A program made the translations under genes and the position numbers. The notes below the pieces were generated by a model. It was not told where the DNA came from and did not search any database. It saw nothing but the letters and a program-made list of their open reading frames with translations. Positions 1 to 5,535 of a stretch of 9,348 nucleotides of DNA are shown here, piece after piece (the stretch's first letter is position 1; each line of letters begins with the position of its first letter). Source of the DNA: Candidatus Daviesbacteria bacterium (GTDB taxonomy: Bacteria > Patescibacteriota > Microgenomatia > Daviesbacterales > UBA10151); the NCBI GenBank assembly GCA_016183225.1, contig JACPEZ010000024.1, positions 1 to 9,348 on the forward strand, read 5' to 3'.

Positions 1-1
1 C

Positions 2-33
2 GACTACCGCGGAAGACGGAAGACGGAAGACGG
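2..33 (+). repeat. Two-part heptanucleotide array in ligase (copy 1)
   Basis: One GACTACC unit (2-8), a GC spacer, then three perfect GGAAGAC units (11-31) plus GG. The array has the same order and composition as the larger copy at 2118-2175. It is read in the ligase frame as TTAEDGRRKT, placed in the linker before the second half of the N-terminal domain. It probably begins left of the window. Confidence 0.85.
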
Positions 34-330
34 TAAGCAATTTGAGTATTAAAGAAGTTTTTGAGACATTGGTGCAAATTGCTAAAACTCAAGGCGAGGT
101 GACGGTGGAGAAAAAAGTTTCTGCTTTAGCTGATTTGCTTAAAAAAGTTGATCCTATATCTGCCAAACATTTAGTCAGAGTGCCTTTGGGAGTGTCCCGT
201 TTAGGGATTGGGGACCCCACTATTTTGGATGCCTTCGCTAAATTAAAGCTGGGGGATCGGTCTAAAAGAAAACTTCTGGAAGGAGCATATAACCGGGTGT
301 CTGATTTAGGTTTAATCGGAGAAACGCTGT

Positions 331-429
331 GGCAAGGGGGACTGCAGGCAGTAAACAGATTACAGGTGACAGTGGGCAGGGCAAGGGGGACTGCAGGCAG
401 TAAACAGATTACAGGTGACAGTGGGCAGG
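331..429 (+). repeat. Perfect 49-bp tandem duplication
   Basis: Bases 331-380 are identical to 380-429 (period 49, two copies). The unit encodes the end of the ligase N-terminal domain (QGGLQAVNRLQVTVGR). Since 49 is not a multiple of three, the second copy moves the downstream adenylation domain out of frame. Perfect identity suggests a recent event or an assembly artefact. Confidence 0.95.
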
Positions 430-1040
430 CCAATCAGGTCAGAGCTGGCCGAGCGATTACCTTCTCCGGAAAAAGTGATCGAGAAAATGGTCAGGGTCAA
501 TGCTCAAAAAAAATTAGATGGATTTCGCGTTCAAGTGCACAAAGACGGAGAAAATATCAGGCTTTTTTCCAGAAATCTGGAAGAAACTACCCCCATGTTT
601 CCCGAGATTGTGGCATCTGCCAAAAAACAAATCAAGGCCAAAACCGCTATTTTAGATTGCGAAGCCATTGGTTTTAACCCCGTATCGGAGGAATTTTTGC
701 CATTTCAGGAAACAACCACTAGACGGCGAAAATACGGCATTGAAGAATTAGCCAAAAAAATCCCCCTCAAGGCTTTTTGCTTTGATATTTTATATAAGGA
801 TGGTAAATCATTAATAGATTTACCTTTGGCAAAAAGACTGGCAGAACTGGAAAAAACCGTAGCAAAAAATGATGGTTTGGTGGTAGAGCAGGGGGAAATG
901 GTAGATGATCCTAAAAAACTGCAAACTTTGCTTGATGATGCAATTTCCAATGGTTTGGAAGGATTGGTAGTGAAAAGATTGGATTCCAAATATGAGGCCG
1001 GGGCCAGGAATTTTAATTGGGTGAAACTAAAAAGACATTC

Positions 1041-1062
1041 GGCGGGTCCGCCAGCTGGCGGG
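1041..1062. repeat. GC-rich palindromic element inside ligase
   Basis: The segment contains a perfect 14-bp palindrome CCGCCAGCTGGCGG (1048-1061), preceded by GGCGG (1041-1045), which can also pair with CCGCC. It is far more GC-rich than its surroundings. It is translated as SAGPPAGG between WVKLKR and DTVDCVILG, where relatives have a short unrelated linker, so it looks like an in-frame insertion of a mobile or repetitive palindrome. Confidence 0.7.
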
Positions 1063-1239
1063 TTGCAAGACACTGTTGATTGCGTGATTTTGGGCTATAT
1101 TTTTGGCAAAGGCAAAAGGTCTGCTTTTGGGGCCGGGGCTTTACTGGTTGGCGTTTACGACGATAAAAAAGATGAGTTCGTGACTGTTTCCAAAATTGGC
1201 ACAGGGTTAACTGATGAAGAATGGAAGAGTATTGAAGTA

Positions 1240-1267
1240 AAAAGTAAAAACTTAAAAGTTAAAAATA
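1240..1267 (+). repeat. A-rich heptanucleotide array in ligase
   Basis: Four 7-base units: AAAAGTA, AAAACTT, AAAAGTT, AAAAATA. They are read in frame as part of EVKSKNLKVKNK, in the linker between the OB-fold strands of the ligase. The units match those of the intergenic array at 2707-2734. Confidence 0.7.
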
Positions 1268-1392
1268 AGCCGGCAAGAGTCAATTCTAAGATTACCCCAA
1301 GCGTGTGGGTGGAGCCAAAAATTGTCATTGAAGTTTTGACAACTTTAAAAGAATTGATGGAAATGTATAAACAGCAGTTTAAGAAATAGTTG

Positions 1393-1401
1393 TGTTAAAA
1401 T
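1393..1401 (+). promoter_or_regulatory. Extended -10 promoter of the EndoQ gene
   Basis: TG-t-TAAAAT is a consensus-like extended -10 box. Its last base is 7 bases before ATG 1408, so initiation at the usual distance would give a leaderless mRNA. No convincing -35 and no Shine-Dalgarno is visible, and it overlaps nothing but the short gap after the ligase stop. Confidence 0.65.
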
Positions 1402-1407
1402 GGCTTC

Positions 1408-2697
1408 ATGTATGTGGCGGATTTGCATATTCACTCCCGTTTTTCCCGGGCCTGTTCACAACAACTGAATATTCCTAACTTGGTGGAATGGGCAAAACTA
1501 AAAGGCCTTGACCTTTTGGGAACAGGGGATTTTCTGCATCCCTTGTGGCTAACCGAGCTCAAGGCCAATTTAAAAGAAGACGGTACAGGCTTCATGCAGC
1601 ATAATTCTTCAGATATAAAATTTGTTTTATCAGTAGAAATATCCTCAATTTATTCCCATAAAGGACGGGTGAGAAGAGTTCATAATCTGGTACTTTTGCC
1701 AAGCTTTGAAGCTGCGGACAAGTTTCAAAAAGCTCTTTTAGCCCGCCATGCCACTTTAGCTTCAGACGGCCGGCCCATTGTGGGCATTTCTTCCAAAGAT
1801 TTACTGGCTATGGCTTTGGAGGCGGACGAAAAAGCCCTTTTTATTCCGGCCCATATCTGGACTCCCTGGTTTGGGGTTTTTGGTTCAGAGTCTGGTTATG
1901 ATTCGCTAAAAGATTGTTTTGAAGATTTGGAGAATAAAATTTATGCCATTGAGACCGGATTATCTTCTGATCCGGCCATGAATTGGAGAGTGGCAGAATT
2001 AGACGATCGTTCAATTTTGTCTTTTTCCGATGCCCATTCCCTGCCTAATTTGGGCAGGGAAGCTACGGTTGTAGACGGGGAATTTAGCTATGATGGTTTA
2101 TGGAGAGCAATGAAGAAGACTACCGACTACCGACTACCGACTACTGCGGAAGACGGAAGTCAGAAGACGGAAGACAAAATAGCCGGCACTATTGAATTTT
2201 ATCCGGAGGAGGGGAAATATCATTACACTGGACATCGCAATTGCGAGGTAAAACTTAATCCTGATGAGGAAATAAAAAACGGGATTATTTGCCCAAAATG
2301 TAGACGGGGATTAACAGTGGGGGTTATGAGCAGGGTGGAGAAACTGGCTACACGAGGAGCGCAAGAAGTTGTTTCCAATAGACCAAAATATAGGATGCTA
2401 GTGCCTTTAAACCAGATTATTGCAGAAGCTCTAAAAGTTGCCAAAACAAGCCAAAAAGTCTTAAATGAGTACAAAAAGTTAGCAACAAATTTGGGAGGAG
2501 AGATTAAAGTATTAACCAAAGTGGATTTGGCAGAAATTGGGAGACTTGTTGGTCCAAAAATTGCCGAGGGGGTGGACAGGATGAGACAGGGGAAGCTGGT
2601 GATAGACCCGGGCTATGATGGGGTTTATGGTGTGGTCAAGATTTGGCCGGATGGGGAGCAAATATCAGCTGCTCCGCAATTGGGATTATTTGAATAA
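1408..2697 (+). CDS. Endonuclease Q (PHP-domain DNA repair nuclease with zinc ribbon)
   Basis: EndoQ (COG1379) cleaves the DNA strand 5' of deaminated bases (uracil, hypoxanthine, xanthine) and abasic sites. It is known mainly from Thermococcales and some bacteria. The 429-aa product starts with the PHP metal motif DLHIHS (H7, H9), then GTGDFLHP (D41, H44), a LSVEIS glutamate, PAHIWTPWFGVFG and the late metal motif FSDAHS. A zinc-ribbon region follows (HYTGHRNC with C279, then CPKC with C295 and C298), then GVMSRVEKLATR. The C-terminal domain ends in VIDPGYDGVYG, typical of the family. A heptanucleotide array adds residues 237-256 exactly between the PHP domain and the zinc ribbon, which explains the slightly long product. 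All visible metal ligands are intact. It lies 18 bases after the ligase stop. ATG 1408 is favoured by the immediate DLHIHS and the -10 box just upstream. Confidence 0.9.
   Translation: MYVADLHIHSRFSRACSQQLNIPNLVEWAKLKGLDLLGTGDFLHPLWLTELKANLKEDGTGFMQHNSSDIKFVLSVEISSIYSHKGRVRRVHNLVLLPSFEAADKFQKALLARHATLASDGRPIVGISSKDLLAMALEADEKALFIPAHIWTPWFGVFGSESGYDSLKDCFEDLENKIYAIETGLSSDPAMNWRVAELDDRSILSFSDAHSLPNLGREATVVDGEFSYDGLWRAMKKTTDYRLPTTAEDGSQKTEDKIAGTIEFYPEEGKYHYTGHRNCEVKLNPDEEIKNGIICPKCRRGLTVGVMSRVEKLATRGAQEVVSNRPKYRMLVPLNQIIAEALKVAKTSQKVLNEYKKLATNLGGEIKVLTKVDLAEIGRLVGPKIAEGVDRMRQGKLVIDPGYDGVYGVVKIWPDGEQISAAPQLGLFE
2118..2175 (+). repeat. Two-part heptanucleotide array in EndoQ (copy 2)
   Basis: Three GACTACC units and one GACTACT (2118-2145), GC, then GGAAGAC, GGAAGTC, AGAAGAC, GGAAGAC (2148-2175). 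The whole array is in frame, encoding TTDYRLPTTAEDG followed by SQKTED, and sits in an interdomain linker. It shares the TTAEDG reading register with the copy at the left edge. Confidence 0.92.
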
Positions 2698-2706
2698 ATT
2701 TAAGTA

Positions 2707-2805
2707 AAAACTCAAAAGTTAAAAGTCAAAAGTACAAGTTAAAATTCAAAACTTTTAACTTTTTAATTGCAATTTTGATTTTTGCATTTTGATTTTTGAA
2801 TTATT
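2707..2805. repeat. Intergenic AT-rich heptamer arrays facing each other
   Basis: This fills the 108-base gap after EndoQ. The left half on the plus strand has units AAAACTC, AAAAGTT, AAAAGTC, AAAAGTA (2707-2734). The right half, read on the minus strand, has TCAAAAA/TCAAAAT/GCAAAAA-type units with the same 7-base spacing. The halves can pair (AAAAGTTAAAAGT against ACTTTTAACTTTT), giving a long AT-only hairpin that could act as a weak bidirectional terminator. No clear promoter for the next gene could be separated from the repeat. Confidence 0.7.
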
Positions 2806-3432
2806 ATGAAAATATTCAAAGATAGAGAATCATCAGGGAAAGTTTTAGCCGAACGGTTGAAGAATGTTAAAGCAGACTTAGTTTTGGGAATCCCGCGAGG
2901 AGGAGTGGTGGTGGCCTCTGAAATTGCCAAGGAGCTAAATTTGCCTTTGGATATTATAGTAACCCGAAAAATCGGCGCGCCTACCCAACCGGAACTGGCC
3001 CTGGGGGCAGTTGATCCGGATGGGGAAGCAGTATTAGATCAAGCTTTGCTTGATCAATTGCAAATATCAAATATAAAATATCAAATAGAAAATGTATGGA
3101 AAGAAGTCAAAAGAAGGGAGGACTTGTATAGGCACGCAAGGTCGGGCCTTGCGAAGCTGGTGAATGACAAAGCAGTCATCCTGGTGGATGATGGGATGGC
3201 TACCGGAGCAACAGTTCTGGCGGCTGTAAAATATTTAAAAAGGCATGGGGCCAAAGTAATTTTGGCAGTGCCGGTGGCCAGTCAGGAAGCTTTGAATAGA
3301 ATAAAAGATGATTGTGAAGAAATAATAATTTTGCATGCTCCCGAATACTTTCAGGCAGTGGGCCAGTTTTATCATGAATTTGAGCCGGTTTCGGATGAAG
3401 AAGTGGTACAATACCTAAATTATGAACGATAA
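2806..3432 (+). CDS. Predicted phosphoribosyltransferase (COG1926)
   Basis: The 208-aa product is a type I phosphoribosyltransferase fold protein of the COG1926 group. Such proteins bind phosphoribosyl diphosphate, but their acceptor is generally unknown. Visible signatures are LVLGIPRGGVVVASEIA (about residues 25-42), TRKIGAPTQPELALGAV (about 53-69) and the PRPP-binding loop VILVDDGMATGAT (124-136) with its paired aspartates. Two repeat-like segments lie in the variable middle: a CAAATAT heptamer array (residues 86-97) and a perfect hairpin giving HARSGLAKL (about 110-118), just before the PRPP loop. The core motifs are undamaged. ATG 2806 lies at the edge of the AT repeat and has no Shine-Dalgarno; no better start exists before the conserved start MKIFKDRE. 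Its stop overlaps the next gene by 11 bases, indicating co-transcription. Confidence 0.85.
   Translation: MKIFKDRESSGKVLAERLKNVKADLVLGIPRGGVVVASEIAKELNLPLDIIVTRKIGAPTQPELALGAVDPDGEAVLDQALLDQLQISNIKYQIENVWKEVKRREDLYRHARSGLAKLVNDKAVILVDDGMATGATVLAAVKYLKRHGAKVILAVPVASQEALNRIKDDCEEIIILHAPEYFQAVGQFYHEFEPVSDEEVVQYLNYER
3061..3095 (+). repeat. CAAATAT heptanucleotide array in the phosphoribosyltransferase
   Basis: Five consecutive 7-base units: CAAATAT, CAAATAT, AAAATAT, CAAATAG, AAAATGT. They are read in frame as QISNIKYQIEN and lie in the poorly conserved middle of the protein. The period equals that of the other arrays, but the unit sequence is unrelated. Confidence 0.8.
3135..3153. repeat. Perfect hairpin within the phosphoribosyltransferase
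   Basis: A 7-bp perfect inverted repeat, CGCAAGG and CCTTGCG, separated by the 5-base loop TCGGG. It is more GC-rich than its surroundings and is translated as part of HARSGLAKL, where relatives have a short variable linker before the PRPP loop. It could be a small palindromic element captured in frame. Confidence 0.6.
3404..3412 (+). promoter_or_regulatory. Extended -10 promoter before the IMPase-family gene
   Basis: TG-g-TACAAT lies inside the 3' end of the phosphoribosyltransferase gene. It ends 10 bases before ATG 3422. No Shine-Dalgarno accompanies that start, so a near-leaderless transcript is plausible in addition to read-through. Confidence 0.5.
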
Positions 3433-4198
3433 ATTTCTAAAAGTCGCCAAACAGGCAGCCTTAGAGGCCGGAGATTTCATATTTAATTTTTTTGGTAAAA
3501 ATATTGAATTAATTTTAAAAAAAGGAGATAGCAGCAATCTTGTTACCAAAGCTGACTTAGGTTCAGAAGAAATCATTGTTAGGTTAATTAAAAAAAATTT
3601 CCCGGATCACAATATCATTGCTGAAGAGAAAGGTAAAACTAAGGGAGATTCAAATTTTACCTGGATTATAGATCCTTTAGATGGCACTACTTCTTTTGCT
3701 TCAGGAATACCAAATTTTGCTGTCTCGATTGGGCTCTTGAAAGATAATAAACCTTTTTTAGGGGTAATAAATTGGGTTGCGCGACAGGAGCTTTACTGGG
3801 CTCAGAAAGGGAAAGGAGCATACCTAAACAATCAGAAAATTTTAGTTAGAAAAACAAAAAAAATCGAAGATGGGGTATTTGGATTTAGTGTTGGTACCAC
3901 AGCAAGAAGAGAAGAGAAGCTTAAAGCCTATATTCTTCCATTATTCAGTAAAGTTCGCTACCCATACATATTAGGTTCAGTTGCAGTGGACCTTAGTTTA
4001 ATATCTAAAGGAGCGTTGGATGCAGCTATTGGACAAGGTTATGCTTGGGATTTTGCAGGAGGAGTTATTATTGTTTCAGAGGCTGGTGGCAAAGTAACTG
4101 ATTTAGAGGGTGACGAGCCTGACTGGACACAGGAAAGGTTTTCGATTGTGGCTTCAAATGGTTTGATACATGATCAAATTCTGGAGGCATTGAAGTGA
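3422..4198 (+). CDS. Inositol monophosphatase family protein (SuhB-like)
   Basis: The 258-aa product has the length and motif order of the Mg2+-dependent inositol monophosphatase superfamily, which removes phosphate from small sugar, polyol or nucleotide phosphates. Metal-site motifs visible are AEEKG (E68/E69), WIIDPLDGTTSF (D84, D87; the family usually has N where S91 sits) and YAWDFAGGVIIVSEAGG near residue 208, which carries the last metal aspartate. The substrate cannot be decided from sequence: inositol-1-phosphate, fructose-1,6-bisphosphate and 3'-phosphoadenosine phosphate are all handled by relatives. Its start overlaps the upstream stop by 11 bases and its stop overlaps the pth start by 4, so it sits in the middle of a compact transcription unit. 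The proximity to a phosphoribosyltransferase is suggestive only. Confidence 0.9.
   Translation: MNDKFLKVAKQAALEAGDFIFNFFGKNIELILKKGDSSNLVTKADLGSEEIIVRLIKKNFPDHNIIAEEKGKTKGDSNFTWIIDPLDGTTSFASGIPNFAVSIGLLKDNKPFLGVINWVARQELYWAQKGKGAYLNNQKILVRKTKKIEDGVFGFSVGTTARREEKLKAYILPLFSKVRYPYILGSVAVDLSLISKGALDAAIGQGYAWDFAGGVIIVSEAGGKVTDLEGDEPDWTQERFSIVASNGLIHDQILEALK
4182..4186 (+). promoter_or_regulatory. Shine-Dalgarno deciding the pth start
   Basis: GGAGG lies 8 bases before GTG 4195, inside the end of the IMPase-family gene. It supports GTG as the true start, overlapping the upstream TGA as GTGA and implying translational coupling. This contrasts with the promoter-proximal genes here, which lack such a site. 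Confidence 0.75.
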
Positions 4199-4755
4199 AG
4201 TTGGTTGTGGGTTTGGGAAATCCCGGTCCTAAGTATGCAAAAGTCAGGCACAATCTGGGATGGATGGTTTTGGATGAATTAGTAGATGACTGGGAAGAGA
4301 ATAAAAAATTAAAATCACTGATTTCTAAAAAAGAAGATTTAATTTTTGCCAAACCATTGACTTTTATGAACAATTCCGGTCTGGCAGTAAAATTGCTTAC
4401 TACCTACTACCGGCTACCCGCTACTGATTTAATAGTCATTCATGATGATCTGGATTTGCCTTTGGGGAAAATTAAAATTAGAAAAGGAGGGGCTGCTGCC
4501 GGTCATCATGGAGTGGAATCAATCATTAAGGCATTAGATACGGATCAGTTTACCAGAGTCAGGCTGGGCATTGGTAATTTAAGGACTCAAAGTTCCGAAC
4601 ATAAACATGCTCATGTTGACACTAACAAATTTGTGCTGGAACCTTTTTTGCATTCTGAAAAAGCTAAAGTTAAACACATGATTAAACAGGCTGTCAAGGC
4701 AGTGGAACTGCTTTTGGAGAAAGATTTGGCTATTGCGCAAAATCAGTACAACTGA
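4195..4755 (+). CDS. pth: Peptidyl-tRNA hydrolase
   Basis: Pth hydrolyses peptidyl-tRNA released by stalled ribosomes, recycling tRNA in the cytoplasm. The 186-aa product is of normal length. Hallmarks are VVGLGNPGPKYAKVRHNLGW (N9 and catalytic H19), KPLTFMNNSG (M58, N59), VIHDDLDLPLG (D84) and RLGIG. The second conserved GHNG motif reads GHHG (residues 103-106), so the asparagine equivalent to E. coli Asn114 is histidine. After RLGIG a histidine-rich stretch (SSEHKHAHVD) replaces the usual short link before the NKFVLEPF element. Residues 69-77 (TTYYRLPAT) are encoded by a degenerate heptanucleotide array, yet the spacing between motifs is unchanged. GTG start is chosen on the GGAGG site, the GTGA overlap and the immediate conserved N-terminus. 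Confidence 0.93.
   Translation: MKLVVGLGNPGPKYAKVRHNLGWMVLDELVDDWEENKKLKSLISKKEDLIFAKPLTFMNNSGLAVKLLTTYYRLPATDLIVIHDDLDLPLGKIKIRKGGAAAGHHGVESIIKALDTDQFTRVRLGIGNLRTQSSEHKHAHVDTNKFVLEPFLHSEKAKVKHMIKQAVKAVELLLEKDLAIAQNQYN
4398..4425 (+). repeat. Degenerate GACTACC-type heptamer array in pth
   Basis: Four 7-base units: TACTACC, TACTACC, GGCTACC, CGCTACT. As in EndoQ the last unit ends in T and is followed by G. Codon by codon it aligns with EndoQ 2119-2145 (4 mismatches in 27 bases), encoding TTYYRLPAT against TTDYRLPTT. Because Pth motif spacing is normal here, it may be a replacement or coincidence. Confidence 0.5.
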
Positions 4756-4761
4756 TAAACT
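4733..4761 (+). promoter_or_regulatory. Promoter of the DsbA-like gene
   Basis: TTGCGC (4733-4738), a 17-base spacer and TAAACT (4756-4761), extended by TG at 4753-4754. The TG is part of the pth stop codon TGA. The -10 ends 9 bases before ATG 4770, and no Shine-Dalgarno is present, so a leader of only one or two bases is predicted. Confidence 0.55.
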
Positions 4762-4769
4762 AAAAAAAC

Positions 4770-5495
4770 ATGAAAAATTTAAACCCCTTAAATTCCACTC
4801 CAGTGGCCATTTTGGCAGGAGCTTTGATTGTAGCAGTGGCTGTTTTAACTAGTGGAGGAATCATTAAATTTGGCCAGCCTGTTAAAACAACTCCTGTTAC
4901 TACCGGTACTACCCAGCCTGCGGCTGCACCGGAAGCCGTAGGTGAGGTGGAGGGTTTGCGGGAAAATGATCATGTCCGGGGTGATCGGAATGCCAAAATT
5001 TTACTAATTGAATACTCGGATTTGGAATGCCCGTTTTGCAAAAGGTTTCACCCCACTGCCCAGCAGGCAGTTGATGACTATCAGGGTCAGGTGGCCTGGG
5101 TTTATAGGCATTTCCCCCTTGATCAAATTCACTCCAAGGCCGATAAAGAAGCCGAAGCTACCGAGTGTGCCAATGAGCTGGGTGGAAATGACAGCTTTTG
5201 GAAAATGACTGATAAAATTTTTGAGGCCACCCCTTCTAATAATGGTTTGGATTTGGCAACTTTGCCTGATTTAGCTGCTCAAGTTGGTTTGGATAAGAAT
5301 AAATTTAAGGCCTGTTTGGATTCGGGTAAATATGCCGGCCATGTAGAAGAGGATTATCAAAGCGGCCTTAAAGCAGGAGTCAGGGGTACACCGGGCAGTT
5401 TCCTGCTGGACCAAAAAAGCGGCAAAAAACTGGAAGTCCCGGGAGCTGTACCCTTTGATTCCCTAAAATCCTCCATTGATTCATTGCTGAAATAA
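4770..5495 (+). CDS. Membrane-anchored DsbA-family thiol oxidoreductase
   Basis: The 241-aa product begins with a short polar stretch, a hydrophobic segment at about residues 11-35 that reads as a signal anchor, and a Thr/Pro/Ala-rich linker (about 39-65). Such an arrangement places the catalytic domain outside the membrane. The thioredoxin-fold domain has IEYSDLECPFC with the CPFC redox pair (C87, C90), a helical insertion with further cysteines C133 and C182, and the cis-proline motif RGTPGSF (P208). This matches the DsbA/Thioredoxin_4 group, which introduces or isomerises disulfides in exported proteins. No DsbB or VKOR partner is in the window. It stands as its own transcription unit by its promoter, although it follows pth by only 14 bases. 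The neighbouring DUF3105 protein, with a conserved cysteine, could be a client (inference). Confidence 0.9.
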   Translation: MKNLNPLNSTPVAILAGALIVAVAVLTSGGIIKFGQPVKTTPVTTGTTQPAAAPEAVGEVEGLRENDHVRGDRNAKILLIEYSDLECPFCKRFHPTAQQAVDDYQGQVAWVYRHFPLDQIHSKADKEAEATECANELGGNDSFWKMTDKIFEATPSNNGLDLATLPDLAAQVGLDKNKFKACLDSGKYAGHVEEDYQSGLKAGVRGTPGSFLLDQKSGKKLEVPGAVPFDSLKSSIDSLLK

Positions 5496-5535
5496 TTATC
5501 CCAAACCAGCAGAATATTTTCTAATTTTTCCCTCA

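Larger units (their letters stand above)
1..1389 (+). pseudogene. Frameshifted, 5'-partial archaeal-type ATP-dependent DNA ligase
   Basis: ATP-dependent ligases of this family seal nicked DNA through a lysyl-AMP intermediate. The frame is open from base 3, so the N-terminus lies to the left of the window. A TTG at 42 is the first possible start but has no Shine-Dalgarno and falls inside the conserved N-terminal DNA-binding domain (LSIKEVFETL...YLVR-like...LGIGDPTILDAF). A perfect 49-bp tandem duplication (331-429) shifts the frame; removing one copy rejoins QVTVGR to PIRSELAERLPSPE exactly as in the family. The adenylation domain follows: motif I KLDG at 511-522 with the catalytic lysine, FSRN (motif III), LDCE (motif IIIa), EGLVVK at 958-975 (motif IV) and WVKLK at 1018-1032 (motif V). 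The OB domain keeps VWVEPKIVIEV but then jumps to TTLKELMEMYKQQ, so the segment carrying motif VI (RFPRF...DK.PEDATT) is absent. GTG 415 could start a separate 324-aa core. Two independent lesions favour decay. Confidence 0.85.

Noticed and set aside
42..44. TTG as the ligase start
   Set aside because: The frame is open upstream to the window edge, the site lacks a Shine-Dalgarno or -10, and the N-terminal domain would be cut in half.
331..429. Programmed ribosomal frameshift in the ligase
   Set aside because: No slippery heptamer or stimulatory structure is evident, and exact removal of one 49-bp copy explains the frame change fully.
89..433. Minus-strand open frame opposite the ligase
   Set aside because: It is antisense to conserved ligase sequence, spans the duplication, and shows no domain or start signal. 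The same holds for minus-strand frames at 705-1073, 2223-2519, 4068-4373, 5357-5542, 6600-6851, 7044-7307 and 8169-8357.
2118..2175. CRISPR array or direct-repeat cassette
   Set aside because: Units are 7 bases with no spacers and lie within a coding frame.
2714..2760. Strong intrinsic terminator
   Set aside because: The stem has almost no GC pairs and no clean T-run. It is better described as opposed AT-rich repeats with at most weak terminator activity.
4195..4198. UGA recoding as glycine, as in some CPR groups
   Set aside because: TGA terminates several genes exactly where family lengths end (the IMPase-family gene, pth, DUF3105, the minus-strand gene), and no conserved frame contains an internal TGA needing recoding.
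5008..5208. 66-aa plus-strand frame inside the DsbA-like gene
   Set aside because: It is a shadow of the thioredoxin domain in another frame, with no promoter or Shine-Dalgarno.
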